From Aegilops tauschii subsp. strangulata (Eukaryota; Streptophyta; Magnoliopsida; Poales; Poaceae): a stretch of DNA of 64,000 bases. A model generated the notes under the pieces. That model made no database searches and was not told the origin of the DNA. It saw only the letters and a list, made by a program, of their open reading frames with translations. A program made the translations under genes and the position numbers. The DNA lies in the NCBI RefSeq assembly GCF_002575655.3, contig NC_053036.3:157642627-157706626 (forward strand), in the 5' to 3' direction. Below, piece after piece: positions 32,706 through 44,876 of this stretch (positions are counted from its first letter, which is position 1; each line of letters begins with the position of its first letter).

Positions 32706-33437
32706 CTAGAAAAATTGATCGGTCGAAAACTCCATGATATCTGCTCCTGCTTCATCCTCCCAATCATCATCACTGGGGTCCGAGTCGGTGTCGTCGATGA
32801 TGATGTAGTTCTCCGGGCAAGTAGAATCGTCGTCATCTCCTCCTGGCGCTGGGTCTCCCATGAATACTCCGATCTTCTTTATCAGGTCGTCATTCTTCTC
32901 CACTAGTGCGACGATTTCCTCCATATAATCCTCGCGTATAGCCTTGAGTTCTTCCTCCAGCTCCGTGATCCTAGTATTTGCCTTCTTCAGATCTATCATG
33001 TCTGCGCACATCTGGTTCTCCTGGCGACGAATGTGCCGGTTTAACTCCTGAATGAAAGCTGCAATAGATCTATCCTTCCTGGTGCTGATCATCTCCCATT
33101 GCTCGTCTCGGCGCCCACAAATCTGATAGATAGTATCCTTAAGATCCTTGTGATACACTTCTCCAATGCATCCCATGGTAATGTGAGCTGCCATACTCTT
33201 TCCTAGACTCCAGGTTGGTGCATCAAAAGAAAACTCTATGGGCTCAGTGACTGGCATGAAGGTCCTTCCTGGAACTTGAACTTGAATCATCCAACGCTCC
33301 TCTTCTGGTAGTGTGGCGTTGTAGGTCCCGGTGAAGCTTGGTATTCTGATGTTCAGGTACTTAGTAACTTCCTTCAAGTGTCGTCCAAAAGGTGTATCCT
33401 CATCCGGTTGCGCGAACTTGTTCCTTGCATCCGCCAT
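32706..33437 (-). CDS. Extra ORF between primer site and gag of the gypsy element
   Basis: An intact 243-residue ORF from ATG 33437 to a stop at 32706, 96 bp after the primer binding site and 200 bp before gag. The N-terminal ~120 residues form a hydrophilic domain with several tryptophans (ERWMIQVQVPGRTFMPV, APTWSLGKSMAAHIT). Residues ~150-195 predict a coiled coil (LKKANTRITELEEELKAI), and the C-terminus is strongly acidic (DDTDSDPSDDDWEDEAG). It has no match that I recognise to gag, pol, env or a known host domain. It keeps an open frame while neighbouring gag-pol carries many stops. It could be a trans-acting or regulatory protein of the element; this is not shown. Confidence 0.7.
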   Translation of the reverse strand: MADARNKFAQPDEDTPFGRHLKEVTKYLNIRIPSFTGTYNATLPEEERWMIQVQVPGRTFMPVTEPIEFSFDAPTWSLGKSMAAHITMGCIGEVYHKDLKDTIYQICGRRDEQWEMISTRKDRSIAAFIQELNRHIRRQENQMCADMIDLKKANTRITELEEELKAIREDYMEEIVALVEKNDDLIKKIGVFMGDPAPGGDDDDSTCPENYIIIDDTDSDPSDDDWEDEAGADIMEFSTDQFF

Positions 33438-33532
33438 CCTAAAAGAGTGGAAGAAAGGAGAGGAGTCAAAAATGAGAAGAGAGTAGTGATCTAGGGCTTT
33501 AGCTTAGTGGTCGTGTCCTACAGTCAGCGTGT

Positions 33533-33544
33533 GCTCTGATACCA
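33533..33544 (-). other. Primer binding site, initiator tRNA-Met
   Basis: TGGTATCAGAGC on the minus strand, 4 bp inside the 5' LTR, complementary to the 3' end of initiator tRNA-Met. Confidence 0.9.
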
Positions 33545-33548
33545 TCTT

Positions 33549-36314
33549 TGTAGCGACCAGACCTCAAACAGTCTAGTCTCTGTGCATCAGTGTCATCCCT
33601 GGATCGGTAATGCTGACACGCACAGTACTTGAAGGATTTATAACAGAGTAGCAATCACACACTTATTACATCGAATTGTCTCAAGAGAGAACTTATTACA
33701 ATAAATATGGCTTAAGGCCATCTAAAACGATAACAATGGAAGGCTTGGAAGATAAAGTGAGTCCATCAACTCCAACGGCATCACTGAGTATAAGACCACG
33801 ACCTAAGGCTCCTTACTCGTCGTCTGAAAAGTCTACAACATGATACGTTGCAGCCCGAAAATGGGCCAGCACATGGAATATGCTGGCAAAGTAACACATA
33901 GAGAGTAATGAACAGAAATAATGCTATCACTACATGCATATTTGGCTGGTGGAAAGCTCTATGGTTACAGTTTTGTGAAAAGCCAATTTTTCCCTACAAC
34001 AAAGGAATAAATTTTATTTAACTACAAAGTTGGTTGAAAAATATTGAGAAGGTAAACCCCCTCTCAATCCCAATTAAAATTAATCATTAACAACCCAACA
34101 AATTATTTAAGTAACGTGATGAGATCAACATGATAATCCAAGAACCAGATACTCAGGATGTCCATAACCGGGGACACGGCTAACCATGATTAGTTTGTAC
34201 ACTCTGCAGAGGTTTGTGCACTTTTCCCCACAAGACTCGATCGCCTCCGTTGGATTTCTCGCACTACAAGGTGTTTGAGAAACGGATGACCGAGACATAG
34301 TCTTTCAGAAGCGTTAGCACCTTACGATGGGTAGACCGTACCACCTACATCCCCTACATCTGCATACTACCACTGTAAGAGTTCACACGACTTAATCAAC
34401 TATGCTAGAGCCCATAATAGCTTGTGGCTGCACACGGAAGTTTATAGTATGAATAATCTCATGATCCCTTGGATCCTGGGTGGCGGTCCATAGGAGAATC
34501 ACACGGTACCCCAGGATTTCCAAAAATACAGGCAATCACTGGAATTCCCCATGTGCCTCAATCCACCCAGATGTGTATTAAAGTTGCCACCTTAACTTAA
34601 CCATTAATTGAGAATACTCACATCTGTCATGAATATACTCAAACCCAATCCACGTCTACCAGCATAGCATAGCAATATAAGCATAACGTAGAAGTAACTC
34701 CCAGGGTTTGACAATAAATAGGTGAATAGGTACTACCTCAGCTACTTCCCATCCCACAATTTAATTCAGATCCTAACCATGCAATTGTTTGGGGATGGAA
34801 CTAATGCATAAAAACTGGGTATGGAAAGGATATGATCAAAGTGTTACTTGCCTTGCTGATGATCTGCAAAACCTAGGGATTCGTAGTAGCATGCTTCGCA
34901 CTCCGGGAATTCTATCGCAAACAAACAATACATACATAAGCAATCAAGCAAGGGTGCACAGGTAAAGCTCAAAATAAGAGATCTAACCAGAAAGTTCAAC
35001 TTAAGAACTCTGGTTTGCAAAAATAATCAAATCAAACGGAGCAACGAAACTCAAACGGCGAAAGAAACAAGATCCGTTTACTAATCTGAACTAAAGTCAA
35101 ATTTTACAGTACCAAAATCTTGTTCAAGTTGGTTAAACAGAAAGAGGGTCTCGAGAGGAAGATCTAGGCGCTTGAATCACCTGATTCCGATAAACGAGCG
35201 AAAAGATAAACTGAAACGAAAATCGGATCAGAAATCGCGATCGAAAATAATCGCGGGAATATCCGAAGAAAAGAAAACTAACGAACAGGCTAACGAACGA
35301 ACGTTCGTTGTCTGTAACTATCGGGCGAAAACCGTTCGTTAAAACGAACGTACAGACGAATGTCCGCTAAATAGATAAACCGAGAAAACCGGCGAACCAA
35401 TCTAAAAAACGAACTAGGGTTTCTAAAAAAACCCGAATCAGTTTTCTAAAAAAACCAGCGGCGGCGAATGGCGCGTTACCTCCGGCGAGGCGGGGCTCGG
35501 GCGGCGGGGTTGGGGCGGCGGGGCGACGGCGACGCGGCGCGGCGAGGGGCGGCGGCGGCGGCGAAGCATGGCAGAGGCGGCGGCGCGGCTGCGGTGGCGG
35601 GGCTGCGGGCGGCGGGGTTGGTGGTGGTGGCAGGGGTCCGGGGGGTATTTAAGAGGGGGAGGGGCGGCTTGGAGGAGGGGGCAAGGCGGCGGGGGAGGAG
35701 GAGTCCGGCTCGGACTCCGGTCCGAGTCGGCGGCGGCGGCGCGCGGTCTCCAGGTGGGAGACGGCGGCGCGGGGGAGATGGGCCGGCTCGGCTGGGCCTC
35801 GGCCCAGTCGGGCGCTGGAATTTTTTTTAAACAATTCCGCCGAACAGAAAATAAAACCTAGAAAATAAAATAAAAATCTAAAAATGCCAAAACAAATTTT
35901 CTCCATCTAAATAAAATATTTAGAACGAGATGAACATTTTCTTGGCCCTAAAATGAAATTTTGAAAACATGCAAATTTTCTAATGCAAATGAAATTGCAA
36001 TAAAATCCAAATAAAATCAAATATTTGATTTTAATATTTTTCCTCCAATATTTCAATTATTTTGGAGAAGTCATATTATCCCCTCTCATATATTTTAATA
36101 TGAAATATTTTTCGGAGAGAAAAATAATTAAAACCAAATCCTCGTTTCAATATTTGATAAAAAAATCAAATATGAAAACCGGAAAATCCCCAACTCTCTC
36201 CGAGGGTCCTTGAGTTGCTTAGGATTTCAAGGATCACGAACGAAATGCAATAAAATATGATATGCAAGAATGATCTATGTATAACATTCCAAATTGAAAA
36301 TTTGGGATGTTACA
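33549..36314 (-). repeat. 5' LTR of the gypsy element
   Basis: 2766 bp. Aligns along its length with 25333-28088 with scattered substitutions and small indels. Followed at 36315 by the second GCGTC. Confidence 0.9.
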
Positions 36315-36926
36315 GCGTCCCTATCGGCTGTGCGCGGAACACCCACCACACGCTCCGCAGCCGGTGCCCGTCGGCAGCTGTTGCCGGCCGCCGTTGCCGC
36401 CACACAACCGTCGAAAGCCAGGGCCATTGCCAGCTCCGCCGCCGCGGCCCAAAGGCGGGAGGTGGCCGTCGTGGCTGCCACCCCACTGCCAGCCACCGTG
36501 GCCATCAGCCGCTCCGCCACCGTGCCCCGAAGGCGGGAGGTGGTGGTCGCGGCCGCCGTGGCCGCCAGCCCACTGTCGACCACCGGGGTCATCACCCGCT
36601 CCGCCACCGCCGCCCGAAGGCGGGAGGCGGAGGTGGATGCCCGCACGTGCGTTAGCGACCTTTTGCGCTACACCGAGTTCCCGCGGGAGGAGGAGGAGCG
36701 CCTCGTCGAGCACGCAAAGAGCCTTACTGCCGCTGTGGCCGCGGCACATGCCGCCTCAGAGGCGAGGAATCAGGAGATCTACAAGGAGAACAACCGCTTC
36801 GAGAGGGGTCGTCTGGAGTGGCAGAGGGTGTTCGAGGTGAGCGTCGCTGAAGCTGCAACAGCGGCAGGCACCGCATTGCGGTTGCCCAGCTCGTCGGTAC
36901 GCTCCTCCTCCACCGCCTCTTACTAA
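36315..36926 (+). pseudogene. 3' part of the split Arg/Ala-rich ORF
   Basis: Continues the frame of 25214-25332 and ends at TAA 36924-36926. The first two thirds contain three degenerate repeats of a block of the type ATPLPATVAISRSATVPRRRE (about 40 residues each). The last third predicts an alanine-rich helix (EEEERLVEHAKSLTAAVAAAH) and a helical C-terminal region. A plant gene of unknown family, disabled by the retrotransposon unless this half has gained its own promoter. Confidence 0.55.
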
Positions 36927-37600
36927 GCGCGCTCGGTAGAGGAGAGGCAGCCGGAAGTAGTACAAAGCCCCTCCGCAGTAGTACTAGTAGTATTTAGGGG
37001 CTATTTTGTTTAGTTCATCTGACTATAGATGTGGTGGAACTGTACAACGTACTTAAAATTAGCTAGTATATATAGTTGAACTAGCTATTTCAGTACATGG
37101 TTGGCAACAATTGGGGAAAAGTTTGGTCGGTTCAGCTGTCGAGTTAAACTGTTTGTATAAATTAAGAACGACTGCTTAATCTATGAATGAAATCTATGCT
37201 TAATTACTGAATTTTTGTTGCAAAAATTAGATACTGCTAGTAATTTTTAGCTTCATATTTTGACAAATCGCAGTGTTACAAGGATTGACAAATCTTACCA
37301 AATTGTTTGTATGTGGTTGCACACGGGTCATCCAAAACAACCGTTTGCGTTGAAGGGATGCACAAATCCTGCGCTGCTCTCACTTTGCATACAGGTGTTT
37401 TGATCTAAAACTTTTGCGATCAAGAGCTCCAGAAATCCTGCTCGGCACATTTTCTCTTGGCTTCCTGGGGAAGCTGTCGGTTTGCATACGGGTGTTCTAA
37501 CTAAAACGTTTGCGATGAGTGTTTTATATTTAAAAAGCGAATTAAATTGCACCTTGGGCACCATTAATGGAGAGGATGCGAGCAAGGCGGGCGGCCATGG
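36927..37600. other. Downstream flank with degenerate repeats
   Basis: AT-rich 3' flank of the split ORF. Between 37310 and 37530 a ~85-bp degenerate unit recurs (cacacgggt/catacaggt/catacgggtgtt, followed by aaaac.tttgcgat), similar in style to the repeats at 53110-53490. Confidence 0.4.
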
Positions 37601-37604
37601 AAGT

Positions 37605-37745
37605 CAAAGGGCTCGCTTCCCAGTGAGCCTGCGCAGTGTACAACTCGCACGCTTTCCGGTGAGCCTGCGAACTCGAGGACAGCTTGCACGCCTCTCGGTC
37701 AGCCTGCGCACCGGACGGCGCTCGCACGCCTCCCGTTCAGTCAAG
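37605..37745. repeat. Four ~40-bp GC-rich tandem units
   Basis: Degenerate copies of gctcgcacgc, tccggtgagcctgcg and a variable tail. Confidence 0.6.
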
Positions 37746-37805
37746 GTCAAGCAGCTGTCCGCACGGCACCTCCTACAGCCATTAAAACCAAGACACGCGG
37801 CGTCA

Positions 37806-40411
37806 CATGAATGATTAACAGAATTTTGGATTTACTAGAATTTAAAAACCAGGCATCTCAAAGTTTTGCTGGCAATCAACGGTGCCCTGGTGTTTGAAAT
37901 TCATTCCCATTTCTTGAATGGGACCTAAGCATGAACCCAATGACACAAATTTAATTTTTCAACCAATTTATATGCACTGGAGCATGTGCATGTAGTTCAA
38001 ATTTGAATTATGCACATAAATGCATTGAAAACTCAGTTAATGCATAAAAATGTCCAAACGAATCTCGAAAAATCACAAAAATTCATACAACACTCCTGTT
38101 ATTCTATGTTGACACGAGAAAAAATTTGAAAGCAATAAGAGGCAATGGATATCGTTTCGTCCCCAAAGGTGGGACGTTCCCTACCGAAAACCATCATGCT
38201 TGTTGTGAGAAGCTCCGGTTTGTGAGAAGCATATACCCAAACCTGCCCCAAATGGGATAAAATTGGTACCATGGCATGTTGATGCCGATCCATGATAGCA
38301 TGCCAAGTTTCATGAATTTTAGATGAGTTTTGGATTTACTAGAATTTGAAAACCAGGCATCTCAATGTTTTGCTGGCAATCAACGGTGCCCTGGTGTTTG
38401 AAATTCAATCCCATTTCTTGCATGGGACCTAAGCATGCACCCAAGGACACAGATTTGTTTTTTCAACCAATTTATATGCACCGGAGCATGTGCATGTAGT
38501 TCAAATTTGAATTATGCACATAAATGCATTGAAAACTCAGTTAATGCATAAAAATGTCCAAATGAACCCCGAAAAATCAAAAAAATTCACACAACACTCC
38601 TGTTGTTCTATGTTGACACGAGAAAAAAAATTTAAAGCAATAAGAGGCAATGGATCTCGTTTCATCCCCAATGGTGGGACGTTCCCTACCGAAAACCAGC
38701 ATGCTTGTTGTGAGAAGCTCCGGTTTGTGAGAAGCATATACCCAAACCGGCCCCAAATGGGACAAAATTTGTACCACGGCATGTTGATGCCGCTCCATGA
38801 TAGCATGCCAAGTTTCATGAATTTCAGAAGAGTTTTGGATTTACTAGATTTTAAAAACCAGGCATCTCAATGTTTTGCCGGCAATCAACGGTGCCCTGGT
38901 GTTTGAAATTCATTCCCATTTCTTGCATGGGACCTAAGCATGCACCGAAGGACACATATTTGATTTTTCAACCAATTTATATGCATTGGAGCATGTGCAT
39001 GTAGTTCAAATTTGAATTATGCATATAAATGCATTGAAAACTCAGTTAATGCATAAAAATGTCCAAATGAACCCCAAAAAATCACAAAAATTTCACACAA
39101 CACTCTTGTTGTTCTATGTTGACGCGAGAAAAAAATTGAAAGCAATAAGAGGCAATGGATATCGTTTCGTCCCTGAAGGTGGGACGTTCCCTACAGAAAA
39201 CCATCATGCTTGTTGTGAGAAGCTCCGGTTTGTGAGAAGCATATACCCAAATCTGCCCCAAATGGGACAAATTTTGTACCACGGCATGTTGATGCTGCTC
39301 CATGATAGCATGCCAAGTTTCATGAATTTCAGACGAGTTTTGGATTTACTAGAATTTAAAAACCAAGCATCTCAATGTTTTGCCGGCAATCAACGGTGCC
39401 CTGGTGTTTGAAATTCATTCCCATTTCTTGCATGGGACCTAAGCATGCACCCAAGGACACAGATTTGGTTTTTCAACCAATTTATATGCAGTGGAGCATG
39501 TGCATGTAGTTCAAATTTTAATTATGCACATAAATGCATTGAAAACTCAGTTAATGCATAAAAATGTCCAAACGAACCCCGGAAAATCACAAAAAATCAC
39601 ACAACACTCCTGTTGTTCTATGTTGACACGAGAAAAAATTTGAAAGCAATAAGAGGCAATGGCTATCGTTTCGTCCCCAAAGGTGGCACATTCCCTACAG
39701 AAAACCATCATGCTTGTTGTGAGAAGCTCCGGTTTGTGAGAAGCATATACCCAAACCTACCCCAAATAGGACAAAATTTGTACCACGACATGTTGATGCC
39801 GCTCCATGATAGCATGCCAAGTTTCATGAATTTCAGACGAGTTTTGAATTTACTAGAATTTAAAAACCAGGCATCTCAATGTTTTACCGGCAATCAACGG
39901 TGCCCTGTTGTTTGAAATTCATTCCCATTTCTTGCATGGGACCTAAGCATGCACCCAAGGACACAGATTTGGTTTTTCAACCAATTTATATGCAGTGGAG
40001 CATGTGCATGTAGTTCAAATTTTAATTATGCACATAAATGCATTGAAAACTCAGTTAATGCATAAAAATGTCCAAACGAACCCCGAAAAATCACAAAAAA
40101 TCACACAACACTCCTGTTGTTCTATGTTGACACGAGAAAAAATTTGAAAGCAATAAGAGGCAATGGATATCGTTTCGTCCCCAAAGGTGGCACATTCCCT
40201 ATCGAAAACCATCATGCTTGTTGTGAGAAGCTCCGGTTTGTGAGAAGCATATACCCAAACCTACCCCAAATAGGACAAAATTTGTACCACGACATGTTGA
40301 TGCCGCTCCATGATAGCATGCCAAGTTTCATGAATTTCAGACGAGTTTTGAATTTACTAGAATTTAAAAACCAGGCATCTCAATGTTTTGCCGGCAATCA
40401 ACGGTGCCCTG
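37806..40411. repeat. Tandem array of ~504-bp units, left part
   Basis: Five full units and part of a sixth. Homologous points lie at 37829, 38332, 38837, 39342, 39846 and 40350, giving a period of 503-505 bp. The copies are highly similar. The fifth and sixth share changes (gaatttactag, ccaaatagg), pointing to recent local duplication. Each unit contains a frame of up to 130 codons, but these end at the same stop and show no domain. The array is cut at 40411 by a retrotransposon and resumes at 49633. Confidence 0.9.
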
Positions 40412-41909
40412 TGATATGTCTCCGTGGTATCTATAATTTTTGATTGTTCCATGCCAATATTATGCAACTTCCATATACTTTTGGCAACTTTTTATACTAT
40501 TTTTGGGACTAACATATTGATCCAGTGCCCAGTGCCAGTTCCTGTTTGTTGCATGTTTTATGTTTCACTGAAACCCCATATCAAACGGAGTCCAAACGGG
40601 ATAAAAACTGATGGAGATTTTTTTGGAATATTTATGATTTTTGGGAAGAAGAATCAACGCGATACGATGCCCGAGGGGGCCACGAGGCAGGGGGCGCCCC
40701 TGATCCTCGTGGGCACCCCGTAAGGCGGTTGGAATCCTTCCTTCGCCGCAAGAAAGCTAATTTCCGGATAGAGATCGTGTCCAAAATTCAGCCCAATCGG
40801 AGTTACGGATTTCCGGTTATAAAAGAAACGGTGAAAGGGCAGAATCCAGAACGCAGAAACAGAGAGAGACAGAGAGACAGATCCAATCTCGGAGGGGCTC
40901 TCGCCCCTCCCACGCCATGGAGACCATGGACCAGTGGGGAAACCCTTCTCCCATCTAGGGAGAAGGTCAAGGAAGAAGAAGGAGGAGGGGGGCTCTCTCC
41001 CCCTTGCTTCCGGTGGCGCCGGGGCCATCATCATCACCGCGATCTTCACCAACACCTACGCCATCTTCACCAACATCTCCATCACCTTCCCCCTCTATCT
41101 AAAGCGGTCCACTCTCCCGCAACCCGTTGTACCCTCTACTTGAACATGGTGCTTTATGCTTCATATTATTATCCAATGATGTGTTGCCATCCTATGATGT
41201 CTGAGTTGATTTTCGTTGTCCTATCGGTAATTGGTGAATTGCTATGATTGGTTTAATTTGCTTGTGGTTATGTTGCTGTCCGTTGGTGCCCATCATATGA
41301 GCGCGCGCGTGGATCACACCATAGGGTTAGTTGTATGTTGATATGACTATGTATTGGAGGGCAAGAGTGACAGAAGCTTCAACCTAGCATAGAAATTGAT
41401 GCATACGGGATTCAAGGGGGACCAATATATCTTAATGCTATGGTAGGGTTTTACCTTAATGAACGTTAGTAGTTGCGGATGCTTGCTAATAGTACTAGTC
41501 ATAAGTGCATAGAATTCCAAGTCAGGGATGACATGCTAGAAGTGGCCTCTCCCACATAAAATTTGCTATCGGTCTAGTAACATAGTCAATTGCTTAGGGA
41601 CAATTTCGCAACTCCTACCACCACTTTTCCACACTCGCTATACTAAATTTATTGTGTCTTCATCTAAACAGCCCCTAGTTTTTATTTACGCTCTCTTTAC
41701 ATTCTTGCAAACCTATCCAAAAACACCTACAAAGTACTTCTAGTTTTATACTTGTTCTAGGTAAAGCGAACGTCAAGCGTGCGTAGAGTTGTATCGGTGG
41801 TCGATAGAACTTGAGGGAATATTTGTTCTACCTTTAGCTCCTCGTTGGGTTCGACACTCTTACTTATCGAAAGAGGCTACAATTGATCCCCTATACTTGT
41901 GGGTTATCA
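40412..41909 (+). repeat. 5' LTR of the Athila-like element
   Basis: 1498 bp. A copy with substitutions and small indels is at 48108-49632. Frames across 40729-41247 are LTR sequence, not genes. Confidence 0.9.
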
Positions 41910-41920
41910 AGACCTTTTTC

Positions 41921-41938
41921 TGGCGCCGTTGCTGGGGA
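41921..41938 (+). other. Primer binding site, tRNA-Asp type
   Basis: TGGCGCCGTTGCTGGGGA, 11 bp after the LTR, differs by one base from the complement of the plant tRNA-Asp 3' end. Confidence 0.75.
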
Positions 41939-42034
41939 GTTATAGCGTGGGGTGAATATTCTCGTGTGTGCTTGTTTGCTTTATCACTAAGTAATTTTTA
42001 TTTTCTGTTCTAAGTTGTTTTTCTATCTTTAGTT

Positions 42035-43317
42035 ATGGGTAGGAAACGCAAAATACCAAAAAAATTAGTTGTACCTACTACACCAATGGTTGAGGAACCG
42101 TTCAAAATCTATCACACTCCTAAAGCTTTTTACTTGGATCATCTTCAATCCCTTTGTGCTTGTGCTGAAACCCCAACTAGCTTAGTTGAGGGCAAATCTT
42201 TAGAGAGCATGCTTGTTATGTGCGACACCGCTTATCTCAAAAAGGGGAACTTTTACTGGATCAAATTCATCGTTTGCAGTGCTATGCTTGGATTTTATGT
42301 GAAATATATGATGTTACTTGTTGTTCTAAAAACCCTAAGAAACACCTTCCCTACCAATGTGAGTTTAGCGACAATGGAATCGTATCTTCGTATGCTAAGG
42401 GTGTTTATAATTACTATGATGTTCAACAAATTGAAGAATTTGTTGCTTTTAAGGGTGCTTATGAAATTGCTTCTTTGATTGAAAAGTATGATGCTACTCT
42501 TTACAAATCTGAAAATTTTGCCATACTTAAATATTGTTATGATAATTATGCTTCTAATTCCTATGTTAAACCATATACCGAGGACTCCTCCGCTGTCCAA
42601 GAAGAGACTAATATTTTGCAGGAGTCTATGGAAGAAGAAATTGATGAAACTGTGAGCTCATTGGATGAAAAAGATGAGGAGGAGAGCGAAGAACAAAAGG
42701 AGGAAGAGCGGATTGATCACCCGTGCCCACCTTCTAATGAGAGTAACTCTTCAACTCATACATTGTTTAATGTCCCTTCGTGCTTACCGAAGGATGATTG
42801 CTATGATAACTATTATGATCCCGTTGATTCTTTTGAAATATCCTTTTTTGATGATGCTTGCTATGCTTGTGGCCAAGATGCCAATATGAATTATGCTTAT
42901 GGAGATGAACTTGCTATAGTTCCTTATGTTAAACATGAAATTGTTGTTATTGCACCCACACATGATAGTCCTATTATCTTTTTGAATTCTCCTGACTACA
43001 CTATATCGGAGAAGTTTGCCCTTATTAAGGATTATATTGATGGGTTGCGTTTTACTACTACACATGATGATTTTGATAGATATAATATGCATGTGCTTGC
43101 TGCTCCTACTTGCAATTATTATGAGAGAGGAACTATATCTCCACCTCTCTATGTTTCCCACATGATAAAATTGCAAGAAACTGTTTATACTATGCATTGG
43201 CCTTTACTATGTGTGCATGAATTGTTCTTTTATGACATGCCGATGCATAGGAAGAGAGTTAGACTTCGTCATTGTTTGATATATGTTGCTTTGTGCTCAC
43301 TACTAAATTCTAAGTGA
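42035..43317 (+). pseudogene. Novel ORF of the Athila-like element, one frameshift
   Basis: ATG at 42035 opens a basic N-terminus (MGRKRKIPKK, nuclear-signal-like). Near 42245, in the run aaaaagggg, the frame shifts by an indel; the other frame then stays open to TGA at 43315-43317, about 425 residues in total. Features are Cys/His-containing stretches (LQCYAWILCEIYDVTCC), an acidic Glu-rich middle (EEEIDETVSSLDEKDEEESEE) and an aspartate/tyrosine-rich second half. I do not recognise a domain, and it is not gag, protease, RT or integrase. Its position in place of gag suggests an element-specific protein. Codon use is AT-rich like the element. Confidence 0.6.
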
Positions 43318-44876
43318 TTGTTAATTAAAATTGGCTTTGATATACCTTGGGATCCCGGTGGATCCATTACTTGAGCACTATATTTCTGTTGAGTGCTTTC
43401 ATATAGTTTAAAAACAAAAAAATAAAGAGGGGAACCCAAAAATTTTCAAAAAGGAAAGTGAAAGTGAGAGAGGCAAGCATGGTTGATGTGGGGGAGCTCC
43501 TTGAACTTTGTTCATGCTCACGGAAACTTTGTGAATCTTGATTACAAAAAAAATTCAACAAAAATAATTATCCCCTTGTACAATTCCATTGTATTATAAA
43601 AATAATGTGCCAAGGTTTGCCTTTAGAGATGTTTACAATGCTTGTTAGTTTGTGCGGTGCAGGACAAAAACTTTGGCTGTAGTGCACGATTTTACATTTT
43701 TTACTGGAACGTCAAATGATTCTGAAACTTTGTGTACTGTGTTTCTATACAAATTGTTTATTTAATTTTGGTAGAATTTTTGGAGTACCAGAGGTATGTT
43801 GAATGTTCAGATTGTTACAGACTGTTCTGTTTTAGACAGATTCTGTTTTTGATGCATAGTTTGCTTGTTTTGATGAAACTATCGATTTCTATCAGTGGAT
43901 CAAGCCATGGAAAAGTTATATTACAGTAGCTACAATGAAAAGACAAAATATGAATTGGTTTGCAACAGTACTTAGAGTAGTGATTTGCTTTATTATACTA
44001 ACGGATCTTACCGAGTTTTCTGTTGAGCTTTGTGTGGATGAAGTGTTTGAAGATCGAGGAGGTCTCGATGTGAGGAGAAGGAGGAGAGGCAAGAGCTCAA
44101 GCTTGGGGATGCCCAAGGCACCCCAAGTAAATATACAAGGAGACTCAAGCGTCTAAGCTTGGGGATGCCCCGGAAGGCATCCCATCTTTCTTCAACAAGT
44201 ATCGGTATGTTTTCGGATTCGTTTCGTTCATGCGATATATGCAAATCTTGGAGCGTCTTTTGCATTTAGTTTTCATTTTTCCTTTATGCACCATGCTGGT
44301 ATGAGATAGTCCTTTATAGAATGATCTTTGCACTTCACTTATATCTTTTGAGTATGGCTTTATAGAATGCTTCATGTGCTTCGCTTATATCATTTGAAGT
44401 TTGGATTGCCTGTTTCTCTTCACATAGAAAACTGCCATTTGTAGAATGCTCTTTTGCTTCACTTATATTTGTTAGAGCGTGGGCATATCTTTTGTATAAA
44501 GAATTAAACTCTCTTGCTTCACTTATATCTATTTAGAGAGATGACAGGAACTGGTCATTCACATGGTTAGTCATAAAATCCTACATAAAACTTGTAGATC
44601 ACAGAATATGATATGTTTGATTCCTTGCAATAGTTTTGCGATATAAAGGTGGTGATATTAGAGTCTTGCTAGTTGAGTAATTGTGAAATTGAGAAATACT
44701 TGTGTTGAGGTTTGCAAGTCCCGTAGCATGCACGTATGGTAAACGTTGTGTGACAAATTTGAAGCATGGGGTGTTCTTTGAGTGTTTTCCATATGAGTGG
44801 CGGTCGGGGACGAGCGATGGTCTTTTCCTACCAATCTATCCCCCTAGGGGCATGCGTAGTAGTACTTGTTGGAAAT
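43318..44876 (+). other. Non-coding interior of the Athila-like element
   Basis: AT-rich. Contains two copies of a block aagcttggggatgcccaagg / agcttggggatgcccc (44100, 44155) that resemble the purine tract before the 3' LTR. No gene recognised. Confidence 0.5.

Larger units (their letters stand above)
25333..36314 (-). mobile_element. Tekay-like Ty3/gypsy chromovirus retrotransposon, full length, inactive
   Basis: Two LTRs (25333-28088 and 33549-36314) begin TGTAGC and end GTTACA and are flanked by GCGTC duplications. Transcription would run leftward from the right LTR. Order in the element: PBS for initiator tRNA-Met, an extra ORF, gag with CCHC knuckle, protease, reverse transcriptase, RNase H, integrase, chromodomain, polypurine tract. 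RNase H before integrase is the gypsy order, and the C-terminal chromodomain-like region (ATWEREEDL) places it among chromoviruses. By eye the LTRs differ at roughly 2-4 % of the ~900 positions compared, so the insertion is not recent. It split a plant ORF. Confidence 0.9.

Noticed and set aside
38514..39411. 130-codon frames repeated in successive 504-bp units
   Set aside because: They follow the tandem unit, end at the same stop and show no domain or coding bias; the array is better explained as non-coding repeat.
37829..40411. CRISPR-like or centromeric satellite interpretation of the 504-bp array
   Set aside because: Units are long, adjacent without spacers and in a eukaryotic genome; six copies among genes do not indicate a centromere.
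40729..41247. 172-codon frame and its counterpart at 48147-48941
   Set aside because: Both lie within the LTRs of the Athila-like element and derive from non-coding LTR sequence.
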